DNA from: Echinicola rosea
Lineage (GTDB): Bacteria; Bacteroidota; Bacteroidia; Cytophagales; Cyclobacteriaceae
Reading direction: 5' to 3'
DNA length: 64,000 bases
Assembly (NCBI RefSeq): GCF_005281475.1
Contig: NZ_CP040106.1
Location: 2,694,501-2,758,500, forward strand
The notes beneath the pieces were generated by a model, which was not told the DNA's origin, did no database searches, and worked only from the letters and a program-made list of their open reading frames with translations. The translations under genes were made by a program, and so were the position numbers. Each line of letters begins with the position of its first letter. Within the stretch, counting starts at the first letter, position 1. Below are positions 6,439 to 16,563 of this stretch, piece after piece.

Positions 6439-7101
6439 ATGAACGTTAAAATTGCTTCTTCCTGGAAAGAGAAATTATCCGAAGAGTTTGAAAAGCCCTA
6501 TTTTAAATCCTTGGTGGCATTTGTGAAAAACGAATACCAGCAAAAACAAATTTATCCTGCAGGGGGCGAGATCTTCAATGCATTTGACAAATGTGCCTTT
6601 GACAAAGTAAAGGTGGTCATACTTGGCCAAGATCCTTACCATGGTCCAGGGCAGGCTCATGGGCTTTCCTTTTCTGTCCGTGAGGGGGTACCTTTTCCAC
6701 CTTCTCTGCTGAATATTTTTAAAGAGTTAAAACAGGACCTGAATATCGATATTCCTTCACACGGGAATTTGGAGCGGTGGGCATCGCAAGGAGTGCTGCT
6801 GCTTAATGCCACCCTTACTGTGGAAGCACATAAGGCAGGTTCCCATCAAAAGAAAGGGTGGGAGGAGTTTACCGATGCCGTGATCCGGAAGCTTGCTGAA
6901 GAAAGGGAAGGGTTGGTGTTTTTGCTGTGGGGGGCATATGCTCGAAAGAAGGCTGCTTTTATATCTGACCAAAAGCACCTCAAACTACACGCACCCCATC
7001 CGAGTCCACTTTCCGCACACAGAGGTTTTTTGGGCTGTGGACATTTTGGCAAAGCCAATGCATTCCTCAAAGAGAAAGGAATGCAGGAAATAAATTGGTG
7101 A
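6439..7101 (+). CDS. ung: uracil-DNA glycosylase (family 1)
   Basis: A 220-residue enzyme that removes uracil from DNA and starts base-excision repair. The water-activating motif GQDPYHGPGQAHGLSFSV has Asp at about residue 65. The uracil-binding Asn lies in LLLNATLTV, and the DNA-intercalation loop HPSPLSAHRGF with its catalytic His is near residue 188. All family-1 signatures are intact and length is normal. It is a single gene, divergent from apaG. A copy of the MITE-like element starts 27 bases after its stop, and a bidirectional terminator shared with lepB lies at 7418-7459. Confidence 0.98.
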   Translation: MNVKIASSWKEKLSEEFEKPYFKSLVAFVKNEYQQKQIYPAGGEIFNAFDKCAFDKVKVVILGQDPYHGPGQAHGLSFSVREGVPFPPSLLNIFKELKQDLNIDIPSHGNLERWASQGVLLLNATLTVEAHKAGSHQKKGWEEFTDAVIRKLAEEREGLVFLLWGAYARKKAAFISDQKHLKLHAPHPSPLSAHRGFLGCGHFGKANAFLKEKGMQEINW

Positions 7102-7127
7102 CCAGTGTTCGGTGTGGGGTTCACTGA

Positions 7128-7300
7128 CAACCTGAGCTCGACTTATTTTTAGCATTAAAAGCGTCATAGCGAATCCTTTTTAGGAGGATGTGGGTTGGAA
7201 AAGGGTGTGGCAACTCGCCGCGGCGAGCTGCCACGGCTTCCACCCGCTCAGGCCTACCGCTAAGCCTCACAGTGACGATTTTATAATCGAACTGAGGTTA
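7128..7300. repeat. MITE/REP-like palindromic element, copy 2 (solo)
   Basis: The ends AACCTGAGCTCGA and TCGAACTGAGGTT are inverted. The inner arms are GTCATAGCGA against TCACAGTGAC. The centre is a near-perfect palindrome, GGCAACTCGCCG followed by CGGCGAGCTGCC (about 7210-7233). Unlike copies 1 and 3, nothing of the 600-bp unit surrounds it, which defines the boundaries of the smaller element. It lies between the ung stop and the terminator at 7418. Confidence 0.85.
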
Positions 7301-7417
7301 ACAGATAAATTCTGACCGGGGACGGTGGAGTTGATTTTTTCAATTAAAGGAAAGGTTGCCTACGGTAAATCTTATAGAACCAAAATTCAGGGGCAATTAC
7401 CCCATGCCATCACCTAC

Positions 7418-7459
7418 AAAAAAAAGGCGGTGAAGCTGTCCTTGCTTCCCGCCTTTTTT
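7418..7459. terminator. bidirectional terminator between ung and lepB
   Basis: AAAAAAAGGCGG on the left pairs with CCGCCTTTTTT on the right, continued inside by GAAGC with GCTTC around a short loop. It has A-run and T-run flanks on both sides, so it can stop ung transcription rightward and the lepB operon leftward. Confidence 0.85.
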
Positions 7460-7486
7460 ATCACTTATGCTAATTTTCCAGAAAGG

Positions 7487-8557
7487 CTAATGAATGCCCT
7501 TGAAGAACCTGTCCCAGCGGATTTTGCTGAACATGTTTTTATGCTTGTCCAGGGATAGCCATAGGAACCAGGCCTTGCCTACAATATGGTCTTCAGGGAC
7601 AAAACCCCAAAATCTGGAGTCCAGGGAGTCATGCCTGTTGTCACCCATCATGAAATAGTAATTCTGTTTGAAGGTGTACGTGTCTTGCTTTTGACCGTCA
7701 ATAAAGAGCTGGTTGGCCTCTATTCGAAGGTTTTCGATGCCTTCGTAGTGACGGATGGTAAAGGCATATCGACGTACATTGTCTTCTGTCAAGTCGATCG
7801 TCCAGCCTTCCGCCGGAACGGTAAGTGGTCCAAAATTATCCCTGTTCCAGCCGTAATATGCGCCATCAGGGTGGATTTCAGGATCACCATTTCCTTCTTC
7901 ATACAATCGGATTTTTACTTCCTTGATGACGGGTGATTCTTCCAGTTTTTTGGCGATGGCTGGTGTAGTGAATACCACGTATAGGCCATTATAAGGGTGA
8001 AATGAGTCTTGATTGATATCGAATTTTTCAAAAAACTCAGCATTCAACATTCTGTTTGGCACCACATCATAAGAAAACTGCATCTCTTCTGGATTTTCTG
8101 CCGGAGCACCATTAACAATGAGCTGTGCGTCTTGGATTTCGATGACATCACCAGGGAGACCAACTCCCCGTTTGATATAATTGGTCTTTAGGTCCACGGG
8201 GTGTTCGAATTCATCGGGGTAGTTAAAGACCACCACATCGTTTCTTTTCACACTGCTAAAACCGGGAAGCCTGTAATAAGGAAGTTGGATAGCATCGGAG
8301 TAAGATGGAATATCCGTCCCCCAAATCTTTTGGTGGGTAAGTGGCACCTGGAGAAGTGTTTGCGGTGTTCTGGTGCCATAGTGCATTTTACTTACAAATA
8401 GAAAATCTCCTACAAGCAAGGACTTTTCCATGGAAGCGGTAGGGATCGTAAACGGCTCCAAAAATAACCATCTAATCAAGCTGGCAGCGATGACCGCAAA
8501 AACCAGCGCGTCCATCCATTCCCTTACTGGCCCTTTTTTCTTTTGTTCTGAACTCAT
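7487..8557 (-). CDS. lepB: signal peptidase I
   Basis: A 356-residue inner-membrane protease that cleaves Sec signal peptides. One N-terminal span (about 15-33) is followed by box B, PTASMEKSLLVGDFLFVSK, with nucleophile Ser42. Box D, NYIKRGVGLPGDVIEI, carries the general base Lys129. Box E, MMGDNRHDSLDSRFWGFVP, is near residue 310. Between boxes D and E is a long insertion (about 150-290) that makes the protein longer than the E. coli type but is usual in Bacteroidota. It is the last gene of the minus-strand run parA-parB-DUF5683-dapB-lepB, with only 18 bases between it and dapB. Confidence 0.97.
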   Translation of the reverse strand: MSSEQKKKGPVREWMDALVFAVIAASLIRWLFLEPFTIPTASMEKSLLVGDFLFVSKMHYGTRTPQTLLQVPLTHQKIWGTDIPSYSDAIQLPYYRLPGFSSVKRNDVVVFNYPDEFEHPVDLKTNYIKRGVGLPGDVIEIQDAQLIVNGAPAENPEEMQFSYDVVPNRMLNAEFFEKFDINQDSFHPYNGLYVVFTTPAIAKKLEESPVIKEVKIRLYEEGNGDPEIHPDGAYYGWNRDNFGPLTVPAEGWTIDLTEDNVRRYAFTIRHYEGIENLRIEANQLFIDGQKQDTYTFKQNYYFMMGDNRHDSLDSRFWGFVPEDHIVGKAWFLWLSLDKHKNMFSKIRWDRFFKGIH

Positions 8558-8575
8558 GTTTTTAGCAATGATTAA

Positions 8576-9298
8576 TTAAAAGGTAAGGTAGTCATCCATG
8601 GATAACACACCCTTTTTGTCTTTGATCCACTCTGCTACCAAAACTGCGCCAAGCGCAAAGCCCTTTCTGCTGTGGGCGGTGTGTTTGATCTCAATATCGT
8701 CGATTTCTGATTGGTAGGTGATGATATGCGTTCCTGGAGCGGGATCGATTCTTTTGGCTGTGATGGGTAAGCTGTGTTCGTTATCGGTCACCTCATTGTC
8801 CAGATCCCAACGCTTGACTCTATCGACCCTGTCGATGATTGATTCGGCCAGAGTGATGGCAGTACCGCTAGGGGCGTCCTTTTTCTCGGTGTGGTGAACT
8901 TCTTCCATCTTGACACGATAGTCAGGCTGTTCGTTCATGATTTTGGCAAGGAACCTGTTTACTTTAAAGAGGATGTTTACACCGATGCTGTAGTTTGAAG
9001 CATAAAAAAACGCACCGCCATTGGAGAGGGTAAGGCGTTCGATTTCAGGCTTTTTGTCGAGCCATCCAGTAGTGCCACAGACCACCGGGATGTTATGCTT
9101 GATCGCCCATGAGAGGTTCTTTACCGCCGCATCCGGCTGGCTGAATTCGATCGCTGCATCTATCTTGGTGGTGTCCAGTTCATCAAGTTCATGGACGTTG
9201 CTTTCTTCAATTTTCCCGGCAATGGTATGGCCTCTTTCTTCGGCTATTTGCGAAATGATCTTGCCCATTTTGCCATAGCCTAAAATCAATATGTTCAT
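8576..9298 (-). CDS. dapB: 4-hydroxy-tetrahydrodipicolinate reductase
   Basis: A 240-residue enzyme of the diaminopimelate/lysine pathway that reduces the dehydratase product with NAD(P)H. It shows the nucleotide-binding start NILILGYGKMGKI, the substrate loop CGTTGW, ASNYSIGVNILF, and the catalytic block EVHHTEKKDAPSGTA with the His pair and Lys. Length and motif order are normal. It lies between the DUF5683 gene (5 bases upstream) and lepB, an arrangement conserved in Bacteroidota, and so is probably co-transcribed with the parAB genes. Confidence 0.98.
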   Translation of the reverse strand: MNILILGYGKMGKIISQIAEERGHTIAGKIEESNVHELDELDTTKIDAAIEFSQPDAAVKNLSWAIKHNIPVVCGTTGWLDKKPEIERLTLSNGGAFFYASNYSIGVNILFKVNRFLAKIMNEQPDYRVKMEEVHHTEKKDAPSGTAITLAESIIDRVDRVKRWDLDNEVTDNEHSLPITAKRIDPAPGTHIITYQSEIDDIEIKHTAHSRKGFALGAVLVAEWIKDKKGVLSMDDYLTF

Positions 9299-9303
9299 TT
9301 CGG

Positions 9304-9936
9304 TTATTTAAATTGTATTTTAAATGATAATCCAATAGCATTCCTACTTGCATAGGTAGGTTCTACGGAAGGTTCTAATTTAAAGGTAAGGTCATTGGAC
9401 ACATCAAATCCTGATAGATGGGCATCGACCAGTGCATCCACGATGTTCAGTGCATAAATGGCCGTGAAGATCAAATAACAAGCATCCCTGTTACGTCGCC
9501 AGTAGTCCACATTTCTGATCAGTCCATCTTCGTTCAGGTTAGGGAAAATATTGTCCGTGGTTTCATCATCGTCCCTATAAATGGTCAATGCTTCTTTGAA
9601 AATCTGATACCTTCTGTTATTAAACTCCACAAAGTAAGCAGTTGTGATGATTCCACCATAAATAATCGGAACTTTCCACATTTTCTCATTATATACCTGT
9701 CCTGCACCGGGGAGGATGGCAGAGAGAAGGGTTGCTTTTTTGGGGTCTTTGACCTTGTCTTCGTTGATGTTGATGGCGACCTGCTCGGTCGAGTCAGGCG
9801 CAATAGCCCTCATTTCCTGTCCAAAAGCGGTGCTTTGGAAAAGGAGGAATAAAACAAAAACAGCAATAGTTTTCCTTGTTAAAACTATTGCTTTGATGTT
9901 TTGGTCAGTAATATGCCTGAGGGCAGTACAATGCAC
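9304..9936 (-). CDS. DUF5683 membrane/secreted protein
   Basis: A 210-residue protein with a hydrophobic segment near residues 25-39 (KTIAVFVLFLLFQSTAFG) that reads as a signal peptide or anchor. The hallmark block of DUF5683 is KKATLLSAILPGAGQVYNEKMWKVPIIYGGIITTAYFVEFN. A further possible span is LIFTAIYALNIVDALVDAHL. The end, ASRNAIGLSFKIQFK, resembles the last strand of an outer-membrane barrel, which is suggestive only. The family sits between parB and dapB in many Bacteroidota; its function is not known. The start used may be slightly long because no internal ATG precedes the hydrophobic stretch. Confidence 0.85.
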   Translation of the reverse strand: MHCTALRHITDQNIKAIVLTRKTIAVFVLFLLFQSTAFGQEMRAIAPDSTEQVAININEDKVKDPKKATLLSAILPGAGQVYNEKMWKVPIIYGGIITTAYFVEFNNRRYQIFKEALTIYRDDDETTDNIFPNLNEDGLIRNVDYWRRNRDACYLIFTAIYALNIVDALVDAHLSGFDVSNDLTFKLEPSVEPTYASRNAIGLSFKIQFK

Positions 9937-9937
9937 G

Positions 9938-10867
9938 CTAAATAATCTCTAGAATTTCCAAAATGCGATTAAGGTCATCAGTTGACCCAAATGGAATTTT
10001 TATTTCCCCTTTGTCTTTGTGGTCCATTTTAAGGCTGACCTTGGTGCCTAAATGCGAGGCAAGCTTTTGTTGGAGTTTGCCAAGTTCGTACTTCTTTACG
10101 GGATCCAGATCTGGTTTATTCGAAATGGTTTTTTCTTCTTCGCTGTCCTCATGGAGCGCTTTCACAAGTGCTTCTACTTTTCTGACACTAAGCTCCTCGT
10201 CGAGGGTTTTTCGGTAAATGGCCAATTGCTGATCTACGTCTTCGACGTTGATTAGGGCCCTGGCATGGCCCATGGAGATTTTTTTATCCCTGATGCCCGC
10301 TTGGATATCTGGTGGGAGTTTCAGCAGACGTAAGTAGTTGTTTACTGTGGTCCTGTTTTTCCCTACGCGGTCTCCGAGCTGTTCTTGTTTGAGCTCACAT
10401 TCGGAGAGTAATCGCTGGTAAGAATGTGCGATTTCAAGGGCATTGAGGTTTTCCCGCTGTATGTTTTCGATCAGTGCCATTTCCAGCATTTGCTGGTCAT
10501 TTGCTGTCCTGACGTAAGCAGGGATCGAGGTCAATTCCGCAAGTTTTGAAGCTTGAAACCGTCTTTCACCGGAGATGAGCTGAAATTCATTTTCGGATAA
10601 TTTCCTTACCGTAATGGGCTGAATAATGCCTTGTACCGTAATGGAGTCCGCTAGCTCCTGTAGCGCTTCCTTGTCGAAGTGGGTTCTTGGCTGATAGGGA
10701 TTAACTTGGATTTGATCCAGTGGTACCTCATAGATTCCCGCCTCTGGACTCACCTGCTCTTGAGGTTCGTCTTTGGTTTCTTTATTTGGAGAATCCTGCA
10801 ACAAAGCCCCCAAACCTCTTCCAAGTGCCTTTTTTTTATTTGTTGTGGGTTTTTTATTATCAGCCAT
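9938..10867 (-). CDS. parB: chromosome partitioning protein ParB
   Basis: A 309-residue ParB/Spo0J protein. A basic tail (KKPTTNKKKALGRGLGALL) binds ParA. The N-terminal CTPase domain includes VNPYQPRTHFDKEALQELADSI and the phosphate-binding motif LISGERRFQASKLA. The helix-turn-helix domain carries ENIQRENLNALEIAHSYQRLL and LGDRVGKNRTTVNNYLRLLKLP for parS recognition. The C-terminal part ends in a dimerisation helix (LNRILEILEII). It lies 15 bases after parA and forms the segregation pair. I could not find a parS-like 16-bp palindrome (GTTTCACGTGAAAC type) in the window. Confidence 0.97.
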   Translation of the reverse strand: MADNKKPTTNKKKALGRGLGALLQDSPNKETKDEPQEQVSPEAGIYEVPLDQIQVNPYQPRTHFDKEALQELADSITVQGIIQPITVRKLSENEFQLISGERRFQASKLAELTSIPAYVRTANDQQMLEMALIENIQRENLNALEIAHSYQRLLSECELKQEQLGDRVGKNRTTVNNYLRLLKLPPDIQAGIRDKKISMGHARALINVEDVDQQLAIYRKTLDEELSVRKVEALVKALHEDSEEEKTISNKPDLDPVKKYELGKLQQKLASHLGTKVSLKMDHKDKGEIKIPFGSTDDLNRILEILEII

Positions 10868-10882
10868 AATCGTTTTAAAATA

Positions 10883-11662
10883 TTAGTTCATTTTCACCAA
10901 TCCATTACGCTCTGCTATTTCGTTGGCGAGGTTTAGGTAAGAAAGTGCTCCTTTACCTTCGGCATCAAAAGCAATGGCGGGAAGGCCAAAGCTGGGTGAT
11001 TCCCCCAACTTAACGTTTCTAGGAATGATCGTTTCAAAAACCATGTTTTTAAAGTGCATCTGCACTTCTTCCACCACCTGGTTGGATAGACGAAGGCGTA
11101 CGTCGTACATGGTCAGTAATATTCCTTCAATTTCCAAATCAGTATTTAGCCTGGTCTGGATGATTTTTATAGTATTGAGTAGCTTGCCCAATCCTTCCAA
11201 TGCAAAGTATTCACACTGCACAGGGATAATGACGGAATTGGCAGCTGTCAGCGCATTAATGGTGATCAGGCCTAGGGAAGGTGAACAGTCAATGATAACG
11301 AAATCATACTGGTCTTTTAAGGGCTCGATCACTTCACGCATCTTTTCTTCCCGGTTTTCAATATTGATCATTTCTACTTCTGCACCCACCAAATCAATAT
11401 GGGAAGGAACCAGCTCCAAGTGTTCGATCTCCGTTTTGATGACAATAGAGGAAATATCCACACCATCCACCATGCATTCGTAGATGCTGTTTTTGATTTC
11501 TTTAGGATCTTGCCCCAATCCGGAAGTGGTGTTGGCCTGGGGATCGGCGTCAATGACCAGCGTTTTAAATTCCAGCACCGCCAGACTGGCTGCCAGGTTC
11601 ATTGCGGTGGTCGTTTTGCCCACTCCTCCTTTTTGATTGGCGATAGCTACGATTTTTCCCAT
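10883..11662 (-). CDS. parA: chromosome partitioning ATPase ParA (Soj)
   Basis: Starting at the ATG at 11662 (MGKIVAIANQKGGVGKTTTA) gives 259 residues; an ATG three codons earlier is less likely. The deviant Walker A is KGGVGKTT, residues 11-18. LVIDADPQANTTSGLG, FVIIDCSPSLGLITINAL and the VIIPVQCEYFALEGL block follow, all typical of the chromosomal Soj group. It binds DNA non-specifically and, with ParB, moves origins apart. It is the first gene of the parA-parB-DUF5683-dapB-lepB run. Confidence 0.97.
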   Translation of the reverse strand: MGKIVAIANQKGGVGKTTTAMNLAASLAVLEFKTLVIDADPQANTTSGLGQDPKEIKNSIYECMVDGVDISSIVIKTEIEHLELVPSHIDLVGAEVEMINIENREEKMREVIEPLKDQYDFVIIDCSPSLGLITINALTAANSVIIPVQCEYFALEGLGKLLNTIKIIQTRLNTDLEIEGILLTMYDVRLRLSNQVVEEVQMHFKNMVFETIIPRNVKLGESPSFGLPAIAFDAEGKGALSYLNLANEIAERNGLVKMN

Positions 11663-11984
11663 TGGTGTCAAGTAGTGATTTTAAGTCAATATTAAGCATG
11701 GACATTTTGAATACAGCGAGGTTTATATTTTTTAGCGCTCCCATGCAGTACATTTTTGCCCAAGTGAGCACGGAACCCTCTTCTTTTTATCCAAAACACG
11801 TATTGTCTTGCTATTGAAGAACCATGTCGCTACAACTCTTCCAAAATGTCAATTTCATGCAACACAAAGATATAAGTTTAATCCTTACATGAAATAGTTT
11901 GTTTTCCACAATAGCGTGTGGATAGTTTTAACTTTTTGATTTATAACGATCTAAATCCACATACTGTCATAAAATGTCCCTGTA
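11663..11984. other. intergenic region upstream of parA
   Basis: No gene is seen in these 322 bases. On the minus strand TATCTTTG (11872-11865) matches the Bacteroidota -7 box TAnnTTTG but has no clear -33 partner. If used, it would give parA a leader of about 200 bases. The rest is A/T-rich without repeats I could recognise. Confidence 0.35.
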
Positions 11985-12032
11985 ATGATTTTAAAAAAGG
12001 TGGCTTAGTAGGGCCACCTTTTTTAAAATCAT
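11985..12032 (-). terminator. terminator of yidC
   Basis: A 20-bp perfect stem runs from ATGATTTTAAAAAAGGTGGC (11985-12004) to its complement (12013-12032) with an 8-base loop. It is 12 bases beyond the yidC stop. The A/T part of the stem supplies the U-run on either strand. Confidence 0.9.
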
Positions 12033-12044
12033 GTGAATTATCGT

Positions 12045-13841
12045 TTATTTTTTCTTTTTGTTTGCCTCAGCGGCTTTCATCGCATCTTCCAGTCTTTGCT
12101 GGAATTTTGATTTTTTCTTGTTCACGTTTTTCTTTTTGTTTTGTTCGATCTTTGCTCGGATCTTATTATCGTCCACAAAACGCTTGATCAGTGCTTGTTG
12201 GCCAAAGGTAACCATGTTGGAAACGAAATAGTAGAAACTCAAGGCCGCGGGATAGGAGTTTAAGACAAACATGAAAGTGACCGGCATGATATATCCAAGG
12301 TTTTTCATCGGTCCTTGTGCTGCGGTCAATTGATTGTTAAACCTCGTGTAAACAATCTGGGATACGGTCATCAACAAGGTGAACAAACTGACGTGGTTAC
12401 CATAAAAAGGTATGGTAAAAGGCAGGGTAAGGATCGAGTCATATGTGGACAGGTCATGGGCCCACAGGAAGCTTTCTTGTCGCAATTCGATAGAATTGGG
12501 GAAGAAAAAGAACATCGCAAATAAGAACGGCATCTGCAAGATCATCGGCAAGCATCCACTGATCGGACTTACGCCAAGCTGACTGAAAAGCTTCATCTGC
12601 TCCTGCTGCTGCTTGGTGGGGTCGTCCGGATATTTTTCCTTCAGCTCATCAATCTCCGGTTTGATTACCCGCATCTTGGCCATACCGATGTAGGACTTAT
12701 AAGTCAGCGGGAAAAGGAACAGTTTGATGATAAATACAATCAGGATAATGATGACACCGTAATTGCTGATTACTTTTTCGAGGTAATGGAAAAGGTTTAC
12801 GATAATGTATTTGTTTACCCAACTTACAAAGAAGTAGCCCATGTCCACGTTTTTTTCAAAATCTGGCGTGACTTTCTTCAGTATCTTGTAGTTGTTTGGG
12901 CCAAAATAATAGCTATTACTTGCCTGTCCATTTTCTAGGGGAAAGGAAAGGGTAGCGGCCATGTTTTTCACAGACATGGTATCCGTAGGGACGGTCTGTT
13001 CGAGGTTTACGTTTGTAAATTGATTTGGCGCAATGATACCAGCGGTAAAAAACCGTTGTTTAAAGGCCACCCATTTGATCGGTTCGCTAGGCTGTTCAGC
13101 GTCTTCATCCGATGAAGCACTTAGGTAATCATAGTCCCCTTCGGTGGTGTAGAAGTTGACATAGGTCTTACGCCTGGATTCGCTAATGTCAGCCTCCTGT
13201 TTCTTGAGGTTGTCGTTCCAGTGAACAGTGATGTTTTTGTCAGACAGGCTGCTGAGCCCGTTGGTCGTGATTTTTTGATCGATGACATATTTGTCATCAG
13301 GGAGGATATATGTCCTAGTGATGCTTCCTGAAGCTGTTTCAGCTTTAAAAGTGAGTTGCTGAGCAGGGGTTTCATCTACGGTAACCGTGCTTTTTTCTCC
13401 ACTAAAATAAAACTGGTTAAGGCTCATGGGGCCTTTGTCCGTCTGGAGCTGGTAGTCGATCGAGGCACTTTGTTCATCCATCAGTATCAATGGTTCCTTG
13501 GCCCAAGTCTTGTAATTTTTTAATTCAGCACTTTTTATTTCACCACCTTTGGATGAAAAAGTGATTTTTACCAATTCGTTTTCAAGTACTAAAAACGCTT
13601 CTTTTCCATCTACCAAGGAAGAAAACTCACCAAACTGCTGTTGGTTTTGGAGGTTTTTGACACTGTCGGGGATTTGTGGTGTGGAGGACGCAGCAGTTTG
13701 TTTCGAAGCACTATCGTCTTGGACTTCAGTGGAAGTGGTGCTTGGCTCATCTGCTACAGGTTCTGGTGAACTGAAGAAGAATGAGTAAATCAGAAGCACG
13801 GCTGCGAAGAGGATTAGACCTGTCGCTTGATTTCTATCCAT
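12045..13841 (-). CDS. yidC: membrane protein insertase YidC
   Basis: A 598-residue insertase that helps place and fold inner-membrane proteins, alone or with SecYEG. Residues about 6-24 form the first span. A large periplasmic beta-sandwich domain spans about 60-350. The conserved Oxa1 core starts near residue 365: YGVIIILIVFIIKLFLFPL, then MAKMRVIKPEIDELKEKYPDD in the cytoplasmic loop, the GCLPMILQMPFLFAMFFFF span, and the final YYFVSNMVTFGQQALIKRF. The tail is rich in lysine (KKKNVNKKKSKFQQ), as in YidC proteins that touch ribosomes. It follows pyrG after 57 bases and probably shares its transcript, ending at the strong hairpin at 11985-12032. Confidence 0.98.
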   Translation of the reverse strand: MDRNQATGLILFAAVLLIYSFFFSSPEPVADEPSTTSTEVQDDSASKQTAASSTPQIPDSVKNLQNQQQFGEFSSLVDGKEAFLVLENELVKITFSSKGGEIKSAELKNYKTWAKEPLILMDEQSASIDYQLQTDKGPMSLNQFYFSGEKSTVTVDETPAQQLTFKAETASGSITRTYILPDDKYVIDQKITTNGLSSLSDKNITVHWNDNLKKQEADISESRRKTYVNFYTTEGDYDYLSASSDEDAEQPSEPIKWVAFKQRFFTAGIIAPNQFTNVNLEQTVPTDTMSVKNMAATLSFPLENGQASNSYYFGPNNYKILKKVTPDFEKNVDMGYFFVSWVNKYIIVNLFHYLEKVISNYGVIIILIVFIIKLFLFPLTYKSYIGMAKMRVIKPEIDELKEKYPDDPTKQQQEQMKLFSQLGVSPISGCLPMILQMPFLFAMFFFFPNSIELRQESFLWAHDLSTYDSILTLPFTIPFYGNHVSLFTLLMTVSQIVYTRFNNQLTAAQGPMKNLGYIMPVTFMFVLNSYPAALSFYYFVSNMVTFGQQALIKRFVDDNKIRAKIEQNKKKNVNKKKSKFQQRLEDAMKAAEANKKKK

Positions 13842-13898
13842 AATAAATTAATTCTGAAAATCACCAAAGAACCGTATGGTCCTTTGGTGTATCTTACT

Positions 13899-15575
<1,677 letters not shown>

Positions 15576-15702
15576 TTATTGACTTGAGGGAGGAGGTTTG
15601 GATTAAAATTTTGTTTTCCCTCTGAAAAGCCCCGTAGGTGTCCTGACACACATTTTATATGTCCGATGGATGAATTAGTGTTTGATAATTAAGTGGTTAG
15701 AC

Positions 15703-15744
15703 ATCAAAAGAGGCCACCTACCGAAGTAGATGGCCTCTTTTGAT
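15703..15744 (-). terminator. terminator of the 47-aa protein gene
   Basis: ATCAAAAGAGGCCA (15703-15716) pairs with TGGCCTCTTTTGAT (15731-15744), with extra CTAC/GTAG pairing near the loop. On the minus strand it lies 18 bases past the stop at 15762. The A/T-rich outer stem gives the U-tract. Confidence 0.85.
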
Positions 15745-15761
15745 ATGCACTAGTGGCACTA

Positions 15762-15905
15762 TTATTTAGAAAACTCTTTTTTGAGTTCTTCCACATCCAC
15801 ATTTTTGATCACAGGCTTGGCGTTAAGCTGCTTGATCTTGATTACGCGAGTAACCTGTCTTTGCCTGTTTCTTCTAGCTTTTCTTTTTAATGTAGTAACT
15901 GCCAT
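15762..15905 (-). CDS. small basic protein of unknown function (47 aa)
   Basis: From the ATG at 15905 the frame reads MAVTTLKRKARRNRQRQV, then TRVIKIKQLNAKPVIKNVDV, and ends in EELKKEFSK. The first half is strongly basic with the spacing of an RNA- or ribosome-binding helix; the second half is mixed. I recall similar 45-50 residue proteins in Cytophagales but no named function. The gene has its own -7 box (TATCTTTG, minus strand 15950-15943) and its own terminator, which supports a real, separately expressed gene. A ribosome-associated role is inference from composition only. Confidence 0.75.
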   Translation of the reverse strand: MAVTTLKRKARRNRQRQVTRVIKIKQLNAKPVIKNVDVEELKKEFSK

Positions 15906-16095
15906 ATCTTTTCGAATTTTTGTTCTGATCCAAATTGAAGTGCAAAGATAGGTAAAATATTTGTATCTTCATTGAAATGTTTTGGAAAAATGTTGTGTGC
16001 TGATTTTCTGGTGCCAATGCTGATGTAAATGCAAAAAAAATACGGACTACTTCATAAAGTATTTTAATTTTGGCGTTCAATAAAACAAAAAAGGA

Positions 16096-16563
16096 ATGGA
16101 AGTAAAGACCATTGTTGATGAATTGAGGGAAAAGGGCCGGGTTTGTGTAACGGAAGGCAGTGGGAAGCCGGTGGAATTGATCGTTCCGGAAAATTTTCAG
16201 GATGGGGATGATCCACAGGCCATTTTTCTGCTTGTGGATATGTTTCAAATAAGGGCATTGGCAGGACAATTTTCTGAAATTGCCCTTGACATTATTGAAT
16301 TTGCCACTAAACCTACCATATATACCTCCTGGGCCAGCGATTTGCTGAAGAATGGACCAGTTTATGAAGGTAAAGTGAAATTTAGTATCCTGAAAAAAGG
16401 TTTGTGGAACAATCTCATCTTTAGCTTTAGCAGACCGCTGGTGGTCCAGCGTGGAAAGGAGGAAGAGGCCATTGGTAAGGTGTCCGAGAAGTTTCCCATA
16501 TTCCAACAGGAAGTAAAAAAACTGTTCTTGAGTGCAGAAGGAGATGTAAAAATAGGTGAATGA
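16096..16563 (+). CDS. YrdC/Sua5-like protein lacking catalytic motifs
   Basis: A 155-residue protein whose middle (QAIFLLVDMFQIRALAGQF, SEIALDIIEFATKPTIYTS) aligns by eye with the segment LVDxxxML...AWDLIELxxRPTTIIY of threonylcarbamoyl-AMP synthases. The SRPLVV near residue 118 sits where those enzymes have KPIVSTSAN. The N-terminal lysine/arginine and PTDTxWG motifs and the STSAN motif are absent, so threonylcarbamoyl-AMP synthesis is unlikely. The last four bases (ATGA) overlap the cca start, so it is translationally coupled to a tRNA-processing enzyme. A TAATTTTG -7 box lies at 16065-16072. It may be a non-catalytic paralog that still binds tRNA or a nucleotide; that is inference. Family assignment is moderate. 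Confidence 0.55.
   Translation: MEVKTIVDELREKGRVCVTEGSGKPVELIVPENFQDGDDPQAIFLLVDMFQIRALAGQFSEIALDIIEFATKPTIYTSWASDLLKNGPVYEGKVKFSILKKGLWNNLIFSFSRPLVVQRGKEEEAIGKVSEKFPIFQQEVKKLFLSAEGDVKIGE

Noticed and set aside
9938..11984. A parS site near parAB
   Set aside because: I looked for a 16-bp palindrome of the GTTTCACGTGAAAC type and found none with acceptable match.
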